The notes: generated from the sequence alone by a model not told the origin. Shown: positions 24,783 through 34,070, numbered from the stretch's first letter. The stretch: 64,000 bases of DNA from an uncultured Eubacteriales bacterium (GCA_948543815.1 CAOVHW010000004.1:36681-100680), one strand, 5' to 3'. A program made the numbers and translations.

Positions 24783-25490
24783 ATGAGATTACAAAAATTT
24801 TTATCTGCTGCCGGTATCGCTTCACGTAGAAAATCTGAGGAATTAATAAAAAATGGATTGGTAAAAGTTAATGGCAAAATCGTTACCGAATTAGGAATAA
24901 AAATTTCCCCATATGATAGTATCTCTTATCGTGGTAAACAATTAAAATTGCAAAAACATATTTACATTATGCTCAATAAACCTGTGGGATATGTTACAAC
25001 TTTACACGATGAGTTTAATCGTCCAAATATTTTACAGCTTGTGAAAATTCCGCAGCGAATATTTCCAGTAGGTCGCCTCGATTATAATACTTCGGGGCTT
25101 TTATTATTAACAAATGATGGTGAATTGACGTACAAATTAACGCACCCTAAGCATAATATAAATAAGACATACGTGGCGAAAATTAAAGGTGAAATTAAAA
25201 AAAATGAGTGCAATCAATTCGAAAACGGATTGATTATCAATGGACGTAAGACTGCTCCGGCACAAATTAAAATTATTAACTCAAACAAATTTTATTCTGT
25301 CGTGCAAATAAAAATTCATGAAGGCCGTAATCGTCAAATTAGAAAAATGTGTGTGGCTATCAATCATCCTGTGATTGAATTGAAACGAACTCGCATTGGC
25401 AAATTAAAATTGGATGTCAATAGTGGTTGTTACAGAATTTTAACGGGAAATGAAATCGATTATCTCAAATCTTTAGAAGGTGAGAAATAG
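24783..25490 (+). CDS. rluB: RsuA/RluB-family rRNA pseudouridine synthase
   Basis: This enzyme converts a uridine of 16S or 23S rRNA to pseudouridine. The 235-aa product has an N-terminal S4 domain (R-L-Q-K-F-L-S-A-A-G-I-A-S-R-R-K) and the catalytic motif G-R-L-D-Y-N-T-S-G-L-L-L-L-T-N, with Asp as nucleophile. It ends with G-R-N-R-Q-I-R-K-M. The single-copy Gram-positive enzyme of this type is usually RluB (23S), but RsuA or RluE cannot be excluded. ATG follows AAGGAGA. It abuts the symporter gene directly (TAG then ATG), so the two are cotranscribed. Confidence 0.9.
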   Translation: MRLQKFLSAAGIASRRKSEELIKNGLVKVNGKIVTELGIKISPYDSISYRGKQLKLQKHIYIMLNKPVGYVTTLHDEFNRPNILQLVKIPQRIFPVGRLDYNTSGLLLLTNDGELTYKLTHPKHNINKTYVAKIKGEIKKNECNQFENGLIINGRKTAPAQIKIINSNKFYSVVQIKIHEGRNRQIRKMCVAINHPVIELKRTRIGKLKLDVNSGCYRILTGNEIDYLKSLEGEK

Positions 25491-26729
25491 ATGCGAAAAA
25501 TTTCGCTGGCAAAAAAAATTTTCATCGCGCTTATTCTTGGTTGTGTGTGTGGAATAATTTTTAATCTTGTGCCAAAAAATTTTGATATTTTACTTGAAAT
25601 TATAAATTTAATCGGACAAATTTTTACGAATTTAATTAAGTCAATGGTTGTGCCATTAGTTTTTGTAAGCATTGCACTTGGTATTGCATTGATTGGAGAT
25701 TTAAAAAAGTTGGGGAGTGTCGGTTCAAAAATTATTGCGTTTTATTTTGGGACGACAGCTTTAGCAGTAAGTTTCGCAATTTTTTTTGCCAAGCTTATAA
25801 ATCCTGATACGAGTTTTTATATTAAAAATGTTCCGGAAATTTCGGCAGATATTCATGAAAAAATAAGTGTGTCGAAAATTATTTTGGACATAATTCCGAC
25901 AAATCCTATTGAAGCTTTGGCAAAGGGAAGTATGTTGCAAATTATTTTTTTTGCGATATTGATAGGGATTGGGATAACGCTTGCAAATGAAAAAGGTACG
26001 CCGGTAAAAAAATTATTTGAGTCACTCAACGAAATTAATTTAAAACTTGTAGCAATGATAATGAATTTTGCGCCGATCGGTGTTTTCGCATTGATTACTT
26101 ATTCTTTCGCAAGCTTTGGATTAGATATTATCCCATCGATTTCAAAATATTTGTTTGTAACGTATTTGGCACTGTTTTTTCACGCAGTCGTTATTTATAA
26201 TTTAATGCTAAAGATTTGGACGAAGCTTGATATTAAAAAATTTTGGAAGAAATTTTGGCCGGTAGCAGGTGTAGCTTTTTCAACTTCATCGTCAAATGCA
26301 GCATTGCCGATTTCAATTGAAGCAGCAGATAAGATGGGAGTTTCGCGTGATATTTCATCGTTTACATTATCGCTCGGTTCGACAATAAATATGAATGGAA
26401 CAGCAATTATGCATGGAATAACGGTAATTTTTTTGGCGAATGTCTATCATATAGATTTAAATATTTCAGATTTAATTAAAGTTGTTTTGATGTCGACACT
26501 AGCATCTGTTGGAACGGCAGGGGTTCCTGGAGTTGGAATGTTAATGCTGGCAATGGTTTTGGAACTCGCAAATATTCCTGTTAGTGCAATAGGTTTAGTA
26601 CTTGGTATCGATAGGATTCTTGATGCGGGTAGGACCGTAGTAAATGTTATGGGAGATTGCGTTTGTACTCTTATTGTTGCGGTAATGGAAAATGATTTAG
26701 ATGAAAAAAAATTTAATGCAGATGCATAA
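25491..26729 (+). CDS. dicarboxylate/amino acid:cation symporter (SLC1/DAACS family)
   Basis: This is an inner-membrane importer of glutamate, aspartate or C4-dicarboxylates driven by Na+ or H+. The 412-aa protein has the family fold of eight helices and two hairpins. HP1 shows the serine-rich S-T-S-S-S-N-A-A-L-P. TM7 shows N-M-N-G-T-A in place of the common N-M-D-G-T. HP2 shows G-V-P-G-V-G, and TM8 shows the substrate-binding D-R-I-L-D-A-G-R-T-V-V-N-V. ATG immediately follows the rluB stop, with AGGTGA inside rluB as ribosome site. The exact substrate cannot be fixed. Confidence 0.93.
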   Translation: MRKISLAKKIFIALILGCVCGIIFNLVPKNFDILLEIINLIGQIFTNLIKSMVVPLVFVSIALGIALIGDLKKLGSVGSKIIAFYFGTTALAVSFAIFFAKLINPDTSFYIKNVPEISADIHEKISVSKIILDIIPTNPIEALAKGSMLQIIFFAILIGIGITLANEKGTPVKKLFESLNEINLKLVAMIMNFAPIGVFALITYSFASFGLDIIPSISKYLFVTYLALFFHAVVIYNLMLKIWTKLDIKKFWKKFWPVAGVAFSTSSSNAALPISIEAADKMGVSRDISSFTLSLGSTINMNGTAIMHGITVIFLANVYHIDLNISDLIKVVLMSTLASVGTAGVPGVGMLMLAMVLELANIPVSAIGLVLGIDRILDAGRTVVNVMGDCVCTLIVAVMENDLDEKKFNADA

Positions 26730-26757
26730 AAAAATTTTTGTGCGCAATAATATTTAT

Positions 26758-26785
26758 CGTAGAGATAAAAATCCTCTATGTTTTT
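26758..26785 (+). terminator. stem-loop with T-run after the symporter
   Basis: A 7-bp stem CGTAGAG/CTCTATG (one G-U pair), 9-nt loop, then TTTTT. An outer GTGCG/CGCAC pairing (26740-26744 with 26790-26794) could enclose it, so it may also act as an attenuator for the small ORF downstream. Confidence 0.55.
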
Positions 26786-26822
26786 AGTTCGCACTTTATT
26801 GAGCGAAGGGAGGTTAATTATT

Positions 26823-26897
26823 ATGAACGATAATAAAAATGATAAGTATACTGAAGAAGCAAATTCTTCTGACAAAAAAAATAAAAATAGTAAATAA
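26823..26897 (+). CDS. 24-aa highly charged small ORF
   Basis: This is a tiny frame: ATG 26823 preceded by a near-ideal AAGGGAGG site 8-9 nt upstream, 24 codons, TAA stop. The peptide is hydrophilic, made mainly of Asn, Lys, Asp, Glu and Ser, with no hydrophobic stretch. It lies between the symporter stem-loop and a 16-bp perfect hairpin that begins 4 nt after the stop, so it is framed like a real unit. No family is recognised. It may be a small protein, a leader peptide or chance; translation is plausible because of the ribosome site. Confidence 0.5.
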   Translation: MNDNKNDKYTEEANSSDKKNKNSK

Positions 26898-26901
26898 TAA
26901 A

Positions 26902-26939
26902 AAGGAATGCAAACTTATGGAGCTAAGTTTGCATTCCTT
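26902..26939. terminator. bidirectional 16-bp hairpin
   Basis: A 16-bp perfect stem (26902-26917 with 26924-26939) and 6-nt loop lie between the 24-aa ORF and the convergent 703-aa gene. On the minus strand it is followed by a T run, so it mainly terminates the trpS-cysS-703-aa transcript. Confidence 0.85.
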
Positions 26940-26946
26940 ATTTCTT

Positions 26947-29058
26947 TTATATATCTGAATATTTTTCTGTTCTTTCTGAATATTTATATTGATTTGGTTT
27001 ACCGTTGCCTTTATAAATTTCATTCGTTTGTTTAGTTTTATCTGATTTATTTTTTTCTGTGGAAATTTTCTTTTTTGATAAATTATGCAGATTTTTTCTT
27101 GATTGCAAATATTCATTAATGAATAGCCAACCAAAAGCAATACCGGCACCGATAGTTAAAATTAATCCTGCAGCAATAGATGACAATATTTCAAGTCCAA
27201 GCAATACAAACGGTGGAAAAAATAATGATATTAAGAGTGCTAATGATATTGCAGCTATTATAAATGCTATAGGTGATATTACTAAAAATATTTTGCTTCT
27301 TTTAGTTTCTTCTCTTTTTTTTAGAATTTTATATTCACATTTTTTCATAGAATCATAAGCATCAAATGTTTCTTGGTTATTTGCAAAAGCATTTGATATA
27401 GAATCTACAATATTATCTAATTCTTCAGGATATTGTTGAAAAACAGAAGCAATAAAATTTAGTTTTTCCAAATCAAGCTCATCTAAAGAATTTTTTAAAA
27501 AATCTTCTTGTTCTTGTGAGAAATTATGATTGTTGCTTGATACTACTAATGAGCAAATTCCTTTTGCAATTTCTTTTTTGTCATAATTTTTAGTATGATA
27601 ATTAAAATTTGATGAATTAAGATTAGCAATATAATCAAATTTAGAATTATCATCCTGACTTATTGCTATTTCAATCAATAATTTATTGCTTAGTAAAAGT
27701 TTATCAATTTCATTTTCTTTTGTTGGATTTATTTTAGAAAAAAATTTCACTAATGAATAACAATGTTTTCTTGTGGCATTTCCAAAATTTTCAAAATAAA
27801 CATAAGGTTTGTAATCCAAATAATTTGTGAACATAAATTTATCAATTCGCATTATAGCTGAGTAATATTTTGAAATTTTTATGTTGGAAATTAATTGTTC
27901 GTAATCGTTGCAATCAGCAAATTCATTTGGCATGAATATAAAAGCAAATAGTAAATCATTTATTTTTTCCGGATTTTCTAAGACGTAGCGTTTAAATTCA
28001 TCTGAACGAAATTTTTCTCTAGCTTTGTTATAAATTGGTGAATTTGAATTTAGGTGGAAACGCATAAGATTTTGCAGAATAATCGAATTTTCAAGCCAAA
28101 TTTTCATATAAAAATTTTTTGTTAATTCATTAGGTTGCTCATTACTTTCAAAAAAAATTCTATCAAAATGACAAGTTATAAATCTTGATTCCAAATAATT
28201 TGTAGCGTAATAAAAATCTTCAAAGTACTCATGTTCAGAACTAATGAATTCAAAAAGACTAAATGTTTGTTCTATATTATCTTCAGTGTATTTTTTTTCA
28301 AGAATTTCTCTCTTGGAAATTTCTTCTTCAATACTAAGTGTTCCGTGAGCTGTAAAGTTGTCTTTTGTTTGAACATATATAATAGAAAATTTTTCAAAAT
28401 CAATATCTCTTGACATTTCTTTAATATTTTTTCCCTTACTTGATAAATAATAAGATCCTTGAGAGGTTTGTGGGAAACAATCATTTATGTAAGGAATTTT
28501 TTCTATTTCGGTATTCCAGAATTCCAAATACTTTTTTTTAAATTCTTCAAGCATTGGTATATATTTTTCATTTTTTTTGAGATTTTTTATATAAGTTTCA
28601 GGATTTCTAGAAGTAAACATTTCTTGTACTAATTTATTAAAATCATTAACTTTTTCATTATCAATATAAAATGATAAATTGAAATGTAAATAATCAAGTA
28701 TACTTATATTTATAGAAATATTCATAACTTCAAATCGGAAATAGAAAAATTCATTTAGCATATCCTTCATATTTTTTTGGTTTAAGATTCGATTAATTTT
28801 TTTAAAATTATCTGAAGAAGGATTTGCAAAAATAGGTCTAAGTACATCAACAAGAAAATGTAGATCAAATTTTTCATCTTTTTTGAATATAGAGAAATTT
28901 TTATCCAAACAATCTACCAAATAAAATATTGTTCTCATGAAAAGCCACTCAGCATCTTTGATTTGTTTGTCGATTTGTTCATATTCAGATGTATTTTGTT
29001 GCATGTTTTTCCGGCATTGTACCAAATCAAAAAAATCAATATTTTGTGGCTCATTCAT
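26947..29058 (-). CDS. unknown 703-aa helical protein with C-terminal membrane hairpin
   Basis: I recognise no family. A long soluble helical region (about 1-585) is followed by strongly hydrophobic segments at about 587-645 and a basic Lys/Asn/Ser-rich tail of about 50 residues. There is no signal peptide, so it should insert C-terminally with its bulk in the cytosol. Two blocks resemble the 795-aa protein upstream of rpoB: one near residue 344 (F-K-R-Y-V-L-E-N) and one near 515 (F-L-K-N-S-L-D-E-L-D-L-E-K-L). Both proteins have the blocks and the membrane segment in the same order. ATG 29058 is chosen over ATG 29067, which abuts its AGGAG site. It lies 12 nt behind cysS and is probably in the trpS-cysS operon. 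Confidence 0.8.
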   Translation of the reverse strand: MNEPQNIDFFDLVQCRKNMQQNTSEYEQIDKQIKDAEWLFMRTIFYLVDCLDKNFSIFKKDEKFDLHFLVDVLRPIFANPSSDNFKKINRILNQKNMKDMLNEFFYFRFEVMNISINISILDYLHFNLSFYIDNEKVNDFNKLVQEMFTSRNPETYIKNLKKNEKYIPMLEEFKKKYLEFWNTEIEKIPYINDCFPQTSQGSYYLSSKGKNIKEMSRDIDFEKFSIIYVQTKDNFTAHGTLSIEEEISKREILEKKYTEDNIEQTFSLFEFISSEHEYFEDFYYATNYLESRFITCHFDRIFFESNEQPNELTKNFYMKIWLENSIILQNLMRFHLNSNSPIYNKAREKFRSDEFKRYVLENPEKINDLLFAFIFMPNEFADCNDYEQLISNIKISKYYSAIMRIDKFMFTNYLDYKPYVYFENFGNATRKHCYSLVKFFSKINPTKENEIDKLLLSNKLLIEIAISQDDNSKFDYIANLNSSNFNYHTKNYDKKEIAKGICSLVVSSNNHNFSQEQEDFLKNSLDELDLEKLNFIASVFQQYPEELDNIVDSISNAFANNQETFDAYDSMKKCEYKILKKREETKRSKIFLVISPIAFIIAAISLALLISLFFPPFVLLGLEILSSIAAGLILTIGAGIAFGWLFINEYLQSRKNLHNLSKKKISTEKNKSDKTKQTNEIYKGNGKPNQYKYSERTEKYSDI

Positions 29059-29070
29059 GATCAACATCTC

Positions 29071-30456
29071 CTATTGATTTATTTTTTTCCAACGTGTTCC
29101 ATTCGGAGTATCCTCCAAAATAATTCCCATTGCCGACAATTTATTTCGTATTTCATCGGCGAGTTGCCAATTTTTATTTTTCTTAGCTTTTGTACGTTCA
29201 TCTATTAAATTTATTATATCAAAATTTTCATTATTTTTGAAATCAAATTCCAAGCCAAGAATTTTACAAAGCAAAATAATTTTGTTAGAAACGTAGAGCG
29301 CAAATTTTTTTGAAGATTTTTGATTTATATTTGAGTTTGCAAAACGTACCAAATCAAAAATTATACCGATAGCTCCGGCGGTATTAAAATCGTCATCCAT
29401 ATTTTTTTCAAAAAGTTCAACATATTTGTTGCATTGCTTATACAAATCATTTTGTGGCTCATCATTTAAATTTTCGAGCATAAAATTTATGTTAAACAAA
29501 CATGTCTTTATACGTTCGAGAGAAGTTTTTGCGGCCTCTAATTGTTCATCAGAAAAATTTATTGGATTACGATAGTGAACGCTTAAAATAAAAAATCGGA
29601 TTACGTCATACGAAAATTTTTCAGCAATTTGACGAATAGTGAAAAAATTTCCTTTTGACTTTGACATTTTTTCATTGTCAACATTTATAAATCCATTATG
29701 TAGCCAATAGTTTACAAATTTTTCACCGCTATATGCTTCGCTTTGGGCAATTTCATTTTCATGATGTGGGAAAATTAAATCTTCACCGCCAGCATGAATA
29801 TCAATTTTTGTTCCCAAATATTTTTTTACAATTGCACAGCATTCAGTATGCCAACCGGGCCGCCCAAATCCCCATGGTGATTCCCATTTTGGTTCGCCAA
29901 TTTTGTATGGTTTCCACAAAACAAAATCGGTAGGATTTTTTTTATTTTCATCCTGTGAAATTCGATTGCCAGCAATTAAATCATCAATGTTTTTTCGTGA
30001 AAGTTCACCGTAATTTTTAAATTTGTTTGTATCAAAATAAACTGTACCGCTTTTTTCGTACGCATAACCTTTTGCAATAAGAGTTGAAATTAACTCAATC
30101 ATTTCGGGGATTACTGCCGTCGCACGCGGATTTATTGATGGTTCAATATTTAAATTTTTAGCATCAATTAATGCTTCTTTGATAAATTTTTCGGCAATCT
30201 CACTCGTAGTTTTGTCCTCAGATTTTGCGCGTGCAATTATTTTGTCATCTATGTCGGTGAAATTTTGCACGTATGTAACTTCAAATCCTTTGTATTCCAA
30301 ATAGCGACGAATCGTATCAAAAACTACATATGGGCGCGCATTACCGATATGTAAATAATCATAGACGGTCGGTCCACAAACATACATTGAAATTTTATTA
30401 GGAACAATCGGTGTAAAAATTTCTTTTCGGCGCGTTAATGTGTTGTAAACTTTCAT
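29071..30456 (-). CDS. cysS: cysteinyl-tRNA synthetase
   Basis: This class I synthetase charges tRNA-Cys. The zinc-binding C-G-P-T-V-Y-D with the HIGH variant H-I-G-N-A-R lies near residue 30, G-R-P-G-W-H-T-E-C in the middle, and K-M-S-K-S-K-G-N near 265. At 461 aa it has normal length. The frame is open 11 codons further upstream, but ATG 30456 follows AAAGGAGA and gives the family N-terminus M-K-V-Y-N-T-L-T. It lies 35 nt downstream of trpS and 12 nt upstream of the unknown 703-aa gene. No T-box leader is visible. Confidence 0.96.
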   Translation of the reverse strand: MKVYNTLTRRKEIFTPIVPNKISMYVCGPTVYDYLHIGNARPYVVFDTIRRYLEYKGFEVTYVQNFTDIDDKIIARAKSEDKTTSEIAEKFIKEALIDAKNLNIEPSINPRATAVIPEMIELISTLIAKGYAYEKSGTVYFDTNKFKNYGELSRKNIDDLIAGNRISQDENKKNPTDFVLWKPYKIGEPKWESPWGFGRPGWHTECCAIVKKYLGTKIDIHAGGEDLIFPHHENEIAQSEAYSGEKFVNYWLHNGFINVDNEKMSKSKGNFFTIRQIAEKFSYDVIRFFILSVHYRNPINFSDEQLEAAKTSLERIKTCLFNINFMLENLNDEPQNDLYKQCNKYVELFEKNMDDDFNTAGAIGIIFDLVRFANSNINQKSSKKFALYVSNKIILLCKILGLEFDFKNNENFDIINLIDERTKAKKNKNWQLADEIRNKLSAMGIILEDTPNGTRWKKINQ

Positions 30457-30491
30457 TGTTAAATCTCCTTTATAATTTTTGTCAAACAAAT

Positions 30492-31472
30492 TTATATTAA
30501 ACCGATTTTTCTTTTAACTTTTTGTAATTTTTTATGTGCGATTTCGGAAGCTCTTTGTTTTCCTGTTAAAATTAATTTGTCGATATAATCTTTTTCATTT
30601 TGTAGCTCGACAAATTTTTTTTGTATTGGTTCTAGCAATTCGATAACTGCTTCGCCAACGTATGTTTTTAATTGTCCATAATTTTTGTCGGAAAAAAATT
30701 TTTCTGCTTGCTCTATTGATATTTTTTTCGCGCTGCTATATATTTTTAATAAATTTGTAATGCCAGGCTTGTCAGGCGAGCAATAAATTTTGCTATCGGA
30801 ATCGGTTACAGCTCGTTTGATTTTATTCATAATTAAATTTGGTTCGTCAAATAAAAATATTACGCCGGTGTCATCAGATTTAGACATTTTTTTTTCTGGT
30901 TGTTGTAGATTCATTATTTTCGCGCCGCTTTCATTTATTAATGGTTCTGGAACGGTGAATGTATCACCATATATTTGATTGAAACGATTGGCAATATCGC
31001 GGCAAATTTCTACATGTTGTTTTTGGTCGGCGCCGGTTGGAACATATTCTGCGTCATATAACAAAATATCTGCGGCCATTAAAACCGGATAGGTAAATAA
31101 TCCTGCATTTATATTGTCACTATGTTTTTGCGATTTGTCTTTAAATTGTGTCATACGATTTAATTCACCCATATATGTGTAACAATTTAATATCCATGCA
31201 AGTTCACAATGTTCATGTACATGAGATTGAAAATAAATAATATTTTTTTCGGGATCGAGTCCAATTGCTAAAAGTAATAGAAACATATCGCGCGAATATT
31301 TACGAAGTTGAGATGGCTCACGACGTACTGTTAATGAATGCAAATCGGCTATGCTAAATATGCAATTATATTCATTTTGCATATCAACCCAATTTTTTAT
31401 TGCACCTAAATAATTTCCTAATGACGGAATGCCCGAAGATTGAATTGCACTGTAAACATTTTTTTTCTCCAT
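30492..31472 (-). CDS. trpS: tryptophanyl-tRNA synthetase
   Basis: This class I synthetase charges tRNA-Trp, whose gene is at 3621 in this window. The HIGH-type motif is S-L-G-N-Y-L-G-A, the tRNA/Trp pocket has D-I-L-L-Y-D-A-E-Y-V-P-T-G-A-D-Q, and K-K-M-S-K-S-D-D lies near residue 193. At 326 aa it has the bacterial length. ATG follows GGAGATG. It begins a minus-strand unit trpS-cysS-703-aa gene and is divergent from the 795-aa gene. The 139-nt intergenic region is too short for a T-box. Confidence 0.96.
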   Translation of the reverse strand: MEKKNVYSAIQSSGIPSLGNYLGAIKNWVDMQNEYNCIFSIADLHSLTVRREPSQLRKYSRDMFLLLLAIGLDPEKNIIYFQSHVHEHCELAWILNCYTYMGELNRMTQFKDKSQKHSDNINAGLFTYPVLMAADILLYDAEYVPTGADQKQHVEICRDIANRFNQIYGDTFTVPEPLINESGAKIMNLQQPEKKMSKSDDTGVIFLFDEPNLIMNKIKRAVTDSDSKIYCSPDKPGITNLLKIYSSAKKISIEQAEKFFSDKNYGQLKTYVGEAVIELLEPIQKKFVELQNEKDYIDKLILTGKQRASEIAHKKLQKVKRKIGLI

Positions 31473-31539
31473 TTTTTATCATCTCCATTTTTTTGAAATT
31501 ATATCAGAAAATATGTTGCCAAAAAATTAATGAAAATTT

Positions 31540-31568
31540 TTGTGATTCTTGTTAAAAAAGTATATAAT
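31540..31568 (+). promoter_or_regulatory. promoter of the 795-aa unknown gene
   Basis: TTGTGA (31540-31545), 17-nt spacer, TATAAT (31563-31568), 43 nt before the start codon. Confidence 0.65.
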
Positions 31569-31611
31569 ATATATAAGTTATAAAATTGATGAAAGTAGGT
31601 GAAAAAATACT

Positions 31612-33999
31612 ATGAGCCAAGAAAACATTAGCAAAAAAGAAAAAGCTATTCGAAAAGCTGGCAAAGAAATTGTTCAAAACATTATTCAAGAAGTTACGCA
31701 AGAAATTCAACAAGAGGATGCAAGAGAAGTTGTTGCTCAAATTTTTGCTAAAGCAGATTCACTTCAAGGTCTTCAAGAATTAAATGAACAAGAAACAAAA
31801 GCACAAAGAAAAACAAGGTTTATGATGACAAAATTTATATATAAAGCAGAGTTTTTTATTGATGCGGTTTTTTCAGGAACTGCGGAAATGGGTTTGCTAG
31901 ACGGTGAAGTAACAGAAAAATGTGTAGATATTACAAATGTGTTTAAAAATGTTATGCCTTATTTACAAACTTTTGTTGAATTTACTAAATATGTATGCAT
32001 AAAAAAGTTAACTTTTAATAATTCAAACGAAATGTTTAAAGCTTTTTTTGATTATCTGATTGAAGAACTAAGTGCACAGGATTTACGGTTTATTGATATT
32101 GATAAAGAAAAATTAACAATGAAATTTAATCAATTTTATGGATGCCTAGATGAATTGACGTTAGAGCAGAATAGAAACAAATTTGAAAAATTTCAAAACG
32201 CATTAACTTCATTTTTTATAAAAATATTGAATGAAAAAACTTTTTATCATTTTAATATTGATGGTTCTATTCAAAATTTAGCGATGAATTGTGCTGCAGT
32301 ATCTTTTCCGCATCATTTTTATAAAGAAACAGGACGAAGGATTTGTATGATAGGCACAGCAAAAGAAAAATTTTGTTTACTTGTGCCTGAGAATGAACAA
32401 GAATATTGGCTTAGTTTAGCTAAGCAAGAAATTTTCACCCAAAAACCTTATTATAATAAAACTTCTTTGCAATATCAGAAAGAAACTTCATCAGAATTTG
32501 AAGTATTGCCATATTCAACAGCAATTGAAATGTACATTTCTAAGCATTTTAAACCTGAATTTTCTATTGATTATATTTTAAATCTTACTAAATCATCGAC
32601 TGAAGATAGTGAAGCTGTAAAATATGTGAAGGAAGCTATAAGAGTAATTTGGTTAGGAAGATATCTTGAAAATTTAGCGATAGTTTATATGTTCGATCAA
32701 TCTTTAATTGGGAAAGATGTAGATGTAGATACAATAGATTTTTGGCGTACAGTTTTTGAAAATACACATCTTGAAATATCTGATTACTTACTTATTATTT
32801 TAAATAACAATAATAGTTGTTTTAATGAAGTTAAAGATGTTTTTCACAATAAAAATTTCAGGCAATATCTTATTGGGAATAAAGATTTGATTGAAAATTT
32901 AATTATATTAGCTTCATTTGAACCTGACCGATTTTTAGAATTTTCGAGAGAAATAATTAATACTAATAGTTTGGGAACTTTTACAAATTTTGTTTTTGCT
33001 GAAAAAATTTCCAATGAAGTTTTTAATTTTAAACAAAACTGTAAATGGTTTAATGAAAATGATTTTTCTACAAAAATTAAACAAGAAATTTTAATAATAC
33101 CGCATAAACGAATTTTACGTCCATTTATTGATAAATGTAAAACTTATGAGGAATTAGTTGTAGTTTATTCATTATGGCAAGAAACTAATTTTTTGAATCA
33201 GTATTGGTTAATGCCTAAGATTACAGCGGAAGATTTGACTGCACTTGCAGAAATATTAAATGATGATATTGAAAACAAAACAAAAATAAAATTAATTTAT
33301 AGTTTATGGCCAAATTTTGCTGAAGAAAATTGGTTTGCAAATAATAAACTTGAACTTGATTTCGTTTTCTGTTTCAAAAATATAAGCACGCGACAAGCTC
33401 GTAATATTATGCAAAAATTTAAAAATTGGAATGTCCCGCCAAATGTTAAAGAAAGATTTGTAAAGAACTTGAAGGATTTGAACTCGCAAGATTTAGAAAT
33501 AGTTGAAGATTTATTTTTAGAAAATCAAAATTTTGATTTTATTGCAACAATAATTGAAGCAAAGTTAAAATATTCTGAGATTGATATGCAAAAATTTAAG
33601 ATTAAATCTTTTAAAAATGAAATTTTGCAAGATAAATTTTTTAATTCTGCTGAAGGTATTCGCTTTTTATATGATTTTAAATTTGGTAACAGTGAAGTAG
33701 CTAAAAAATTTTTATTAAATTCTCTTGGAATTATGTATGAAAATTTAAAAAGTTATACCGCTATTGCTGTAAGTTTGTTTGGATTAGGTGCAGTTTCATC
33801 TGTTGCATTGGTAACGCTGAAATTGTTGTGGAATATGCAAAAAACAAACAATTTAGATCTTGATGAAATTATTGAAAAAAATAATCTTGGGACTGAATAT
33901 GATAAAATATCGTCGAGTTTAGATTCAGAAAATAATAAAAATGAAACACCTATTTTAGAAGCATTACGTGAGTTTAGAACACAAGAAAATGTAAAATGA
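31612..33999 (+). CDS. unknown 795-aa helical protein with C-terminal membrane segment
   Basis: I recognise no family. The N-terminal 65 residues are a charged helix (many Glu, Gln, Lys). Residues 80-700 are predicted helical. One hydrophobic segment lies at about 715-740, followed by a charged tail of about 55 residues. There is no signal peptide, so this looks like a C-terminally anchored cytosolic protein. Blocks near residue 406 (F-R-Q-Y-L-I-G-N) and 612 (F-V-K-N-L-K-D-L) match the 703-aa protein, and short S-x-E/R-Q/D-type motifs recall the 1502-aa protein. ATG follows AGGTGAAA. It has its own promoter, and four 13-bp repeats run from its last codons to its terminator. It sits where rplJL normally precede rpoB. 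Confidence 0.8.
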   Translation: MSQENISKKEKAIRKAGKEIVQNIIQEVTQEIQQEDAREVVAQIFAKADSLQGLQELNEQETKAQRKTRFMMTKFIYKAEFFIDAVFSGTAEMGLLDGEVTEKCVDITNVFKNVMPYLQTFVEFTKYVCIKKLTFNNSNEMFKAFFDYLIEELSAQDLRFIDIDKEKLTMKFNQFYGCLDELTLEQNRNKFEKFQNALTSFFIKILNEKTFYHFNIDGSIQNLAMNCAAVSFPHHFYKETGRRICMIGTAKEKFCLLVPENEQEYWLSLAKQEIFTQKPYYNKTSLQYQKETSSEFEVLPYSTAIEMYISKHFKPEFSIDYILNLTKSSTEDSEAVKYVKEAIRVIWLGRYLENLAIVYMFDQSLIGKDVDVDTIDFWRTVFENTHLEISDYLLIILNNNNSCFNEVKDVFHNKNFRQYLIGNKDLIENLIILASFEPDRFLEFSREIINTNSLGTFTNFVFAEKISNEVFNFKQNCKWFNENDFSTKIKQEILIIPHKRILRPFIDKCKTYEELVVVYSLWQETNFLNQYWLMPKITAEDLTALAEILNDDIENKTKIKLIYSLWPNFAEENWFANNKLELDFVFCFKNISTRQARNIMQKFKNWNVPPNVKERFVKNLKDLNSQDLEIVEDLFLENQNFDFIATIIEAKLKYSEIDMQKFKIKSFKNEILQDKFFNSAEGIRFLYDFKFGNSEVAKKFLLNSLGIMYENLKSYTAIAVSLFGLGAVSSVALVTLKLLWNMQKTNNLDLDEIIEKNNLGTEYDKISSSLDSENNKNETPILEALREFRTQENVK

Positions 34000-34044
34000 A
34001 AATTAAAAATGAAAATTAAAAATGAAAATTAAAAATGAAAATTA
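33993..34044 (+). repeat. four exact 13-bp tandem repeats across the stop codon
   Basis: The unit AAAATGAAAATTA occurs four times in perfect tandem. The first unit contains the TGA stop of the 795-aa gene (33997-33999). The array ends just before the terminator. Confidence 0.95.
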
Positions 34045-34048
34045 AAAG

Positions 34049-34070
34049 TCTGCGTTTGCAGATTTTTTTT
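34049..34070 (+). terminator. intrinsic terminator of the 795-aa gene
   Basis: Short stem TCTGC/GCAGA with a GTTT loop, then eight T. Confidence 0.8.

Noticed and set aside
15314..31611. T-box leaders for leuS, trpS and cysS
   Set aside because: The untranslated leaders are about 35 to 140 nt, and no G-G-T-G-G-type T-box core or leader stem was seen.
33993..34048. CRISPR-like array
   Set aside because: The 13-bp units are directly tandem with no spacers; no other spaced direct repeats or cas genes were found.
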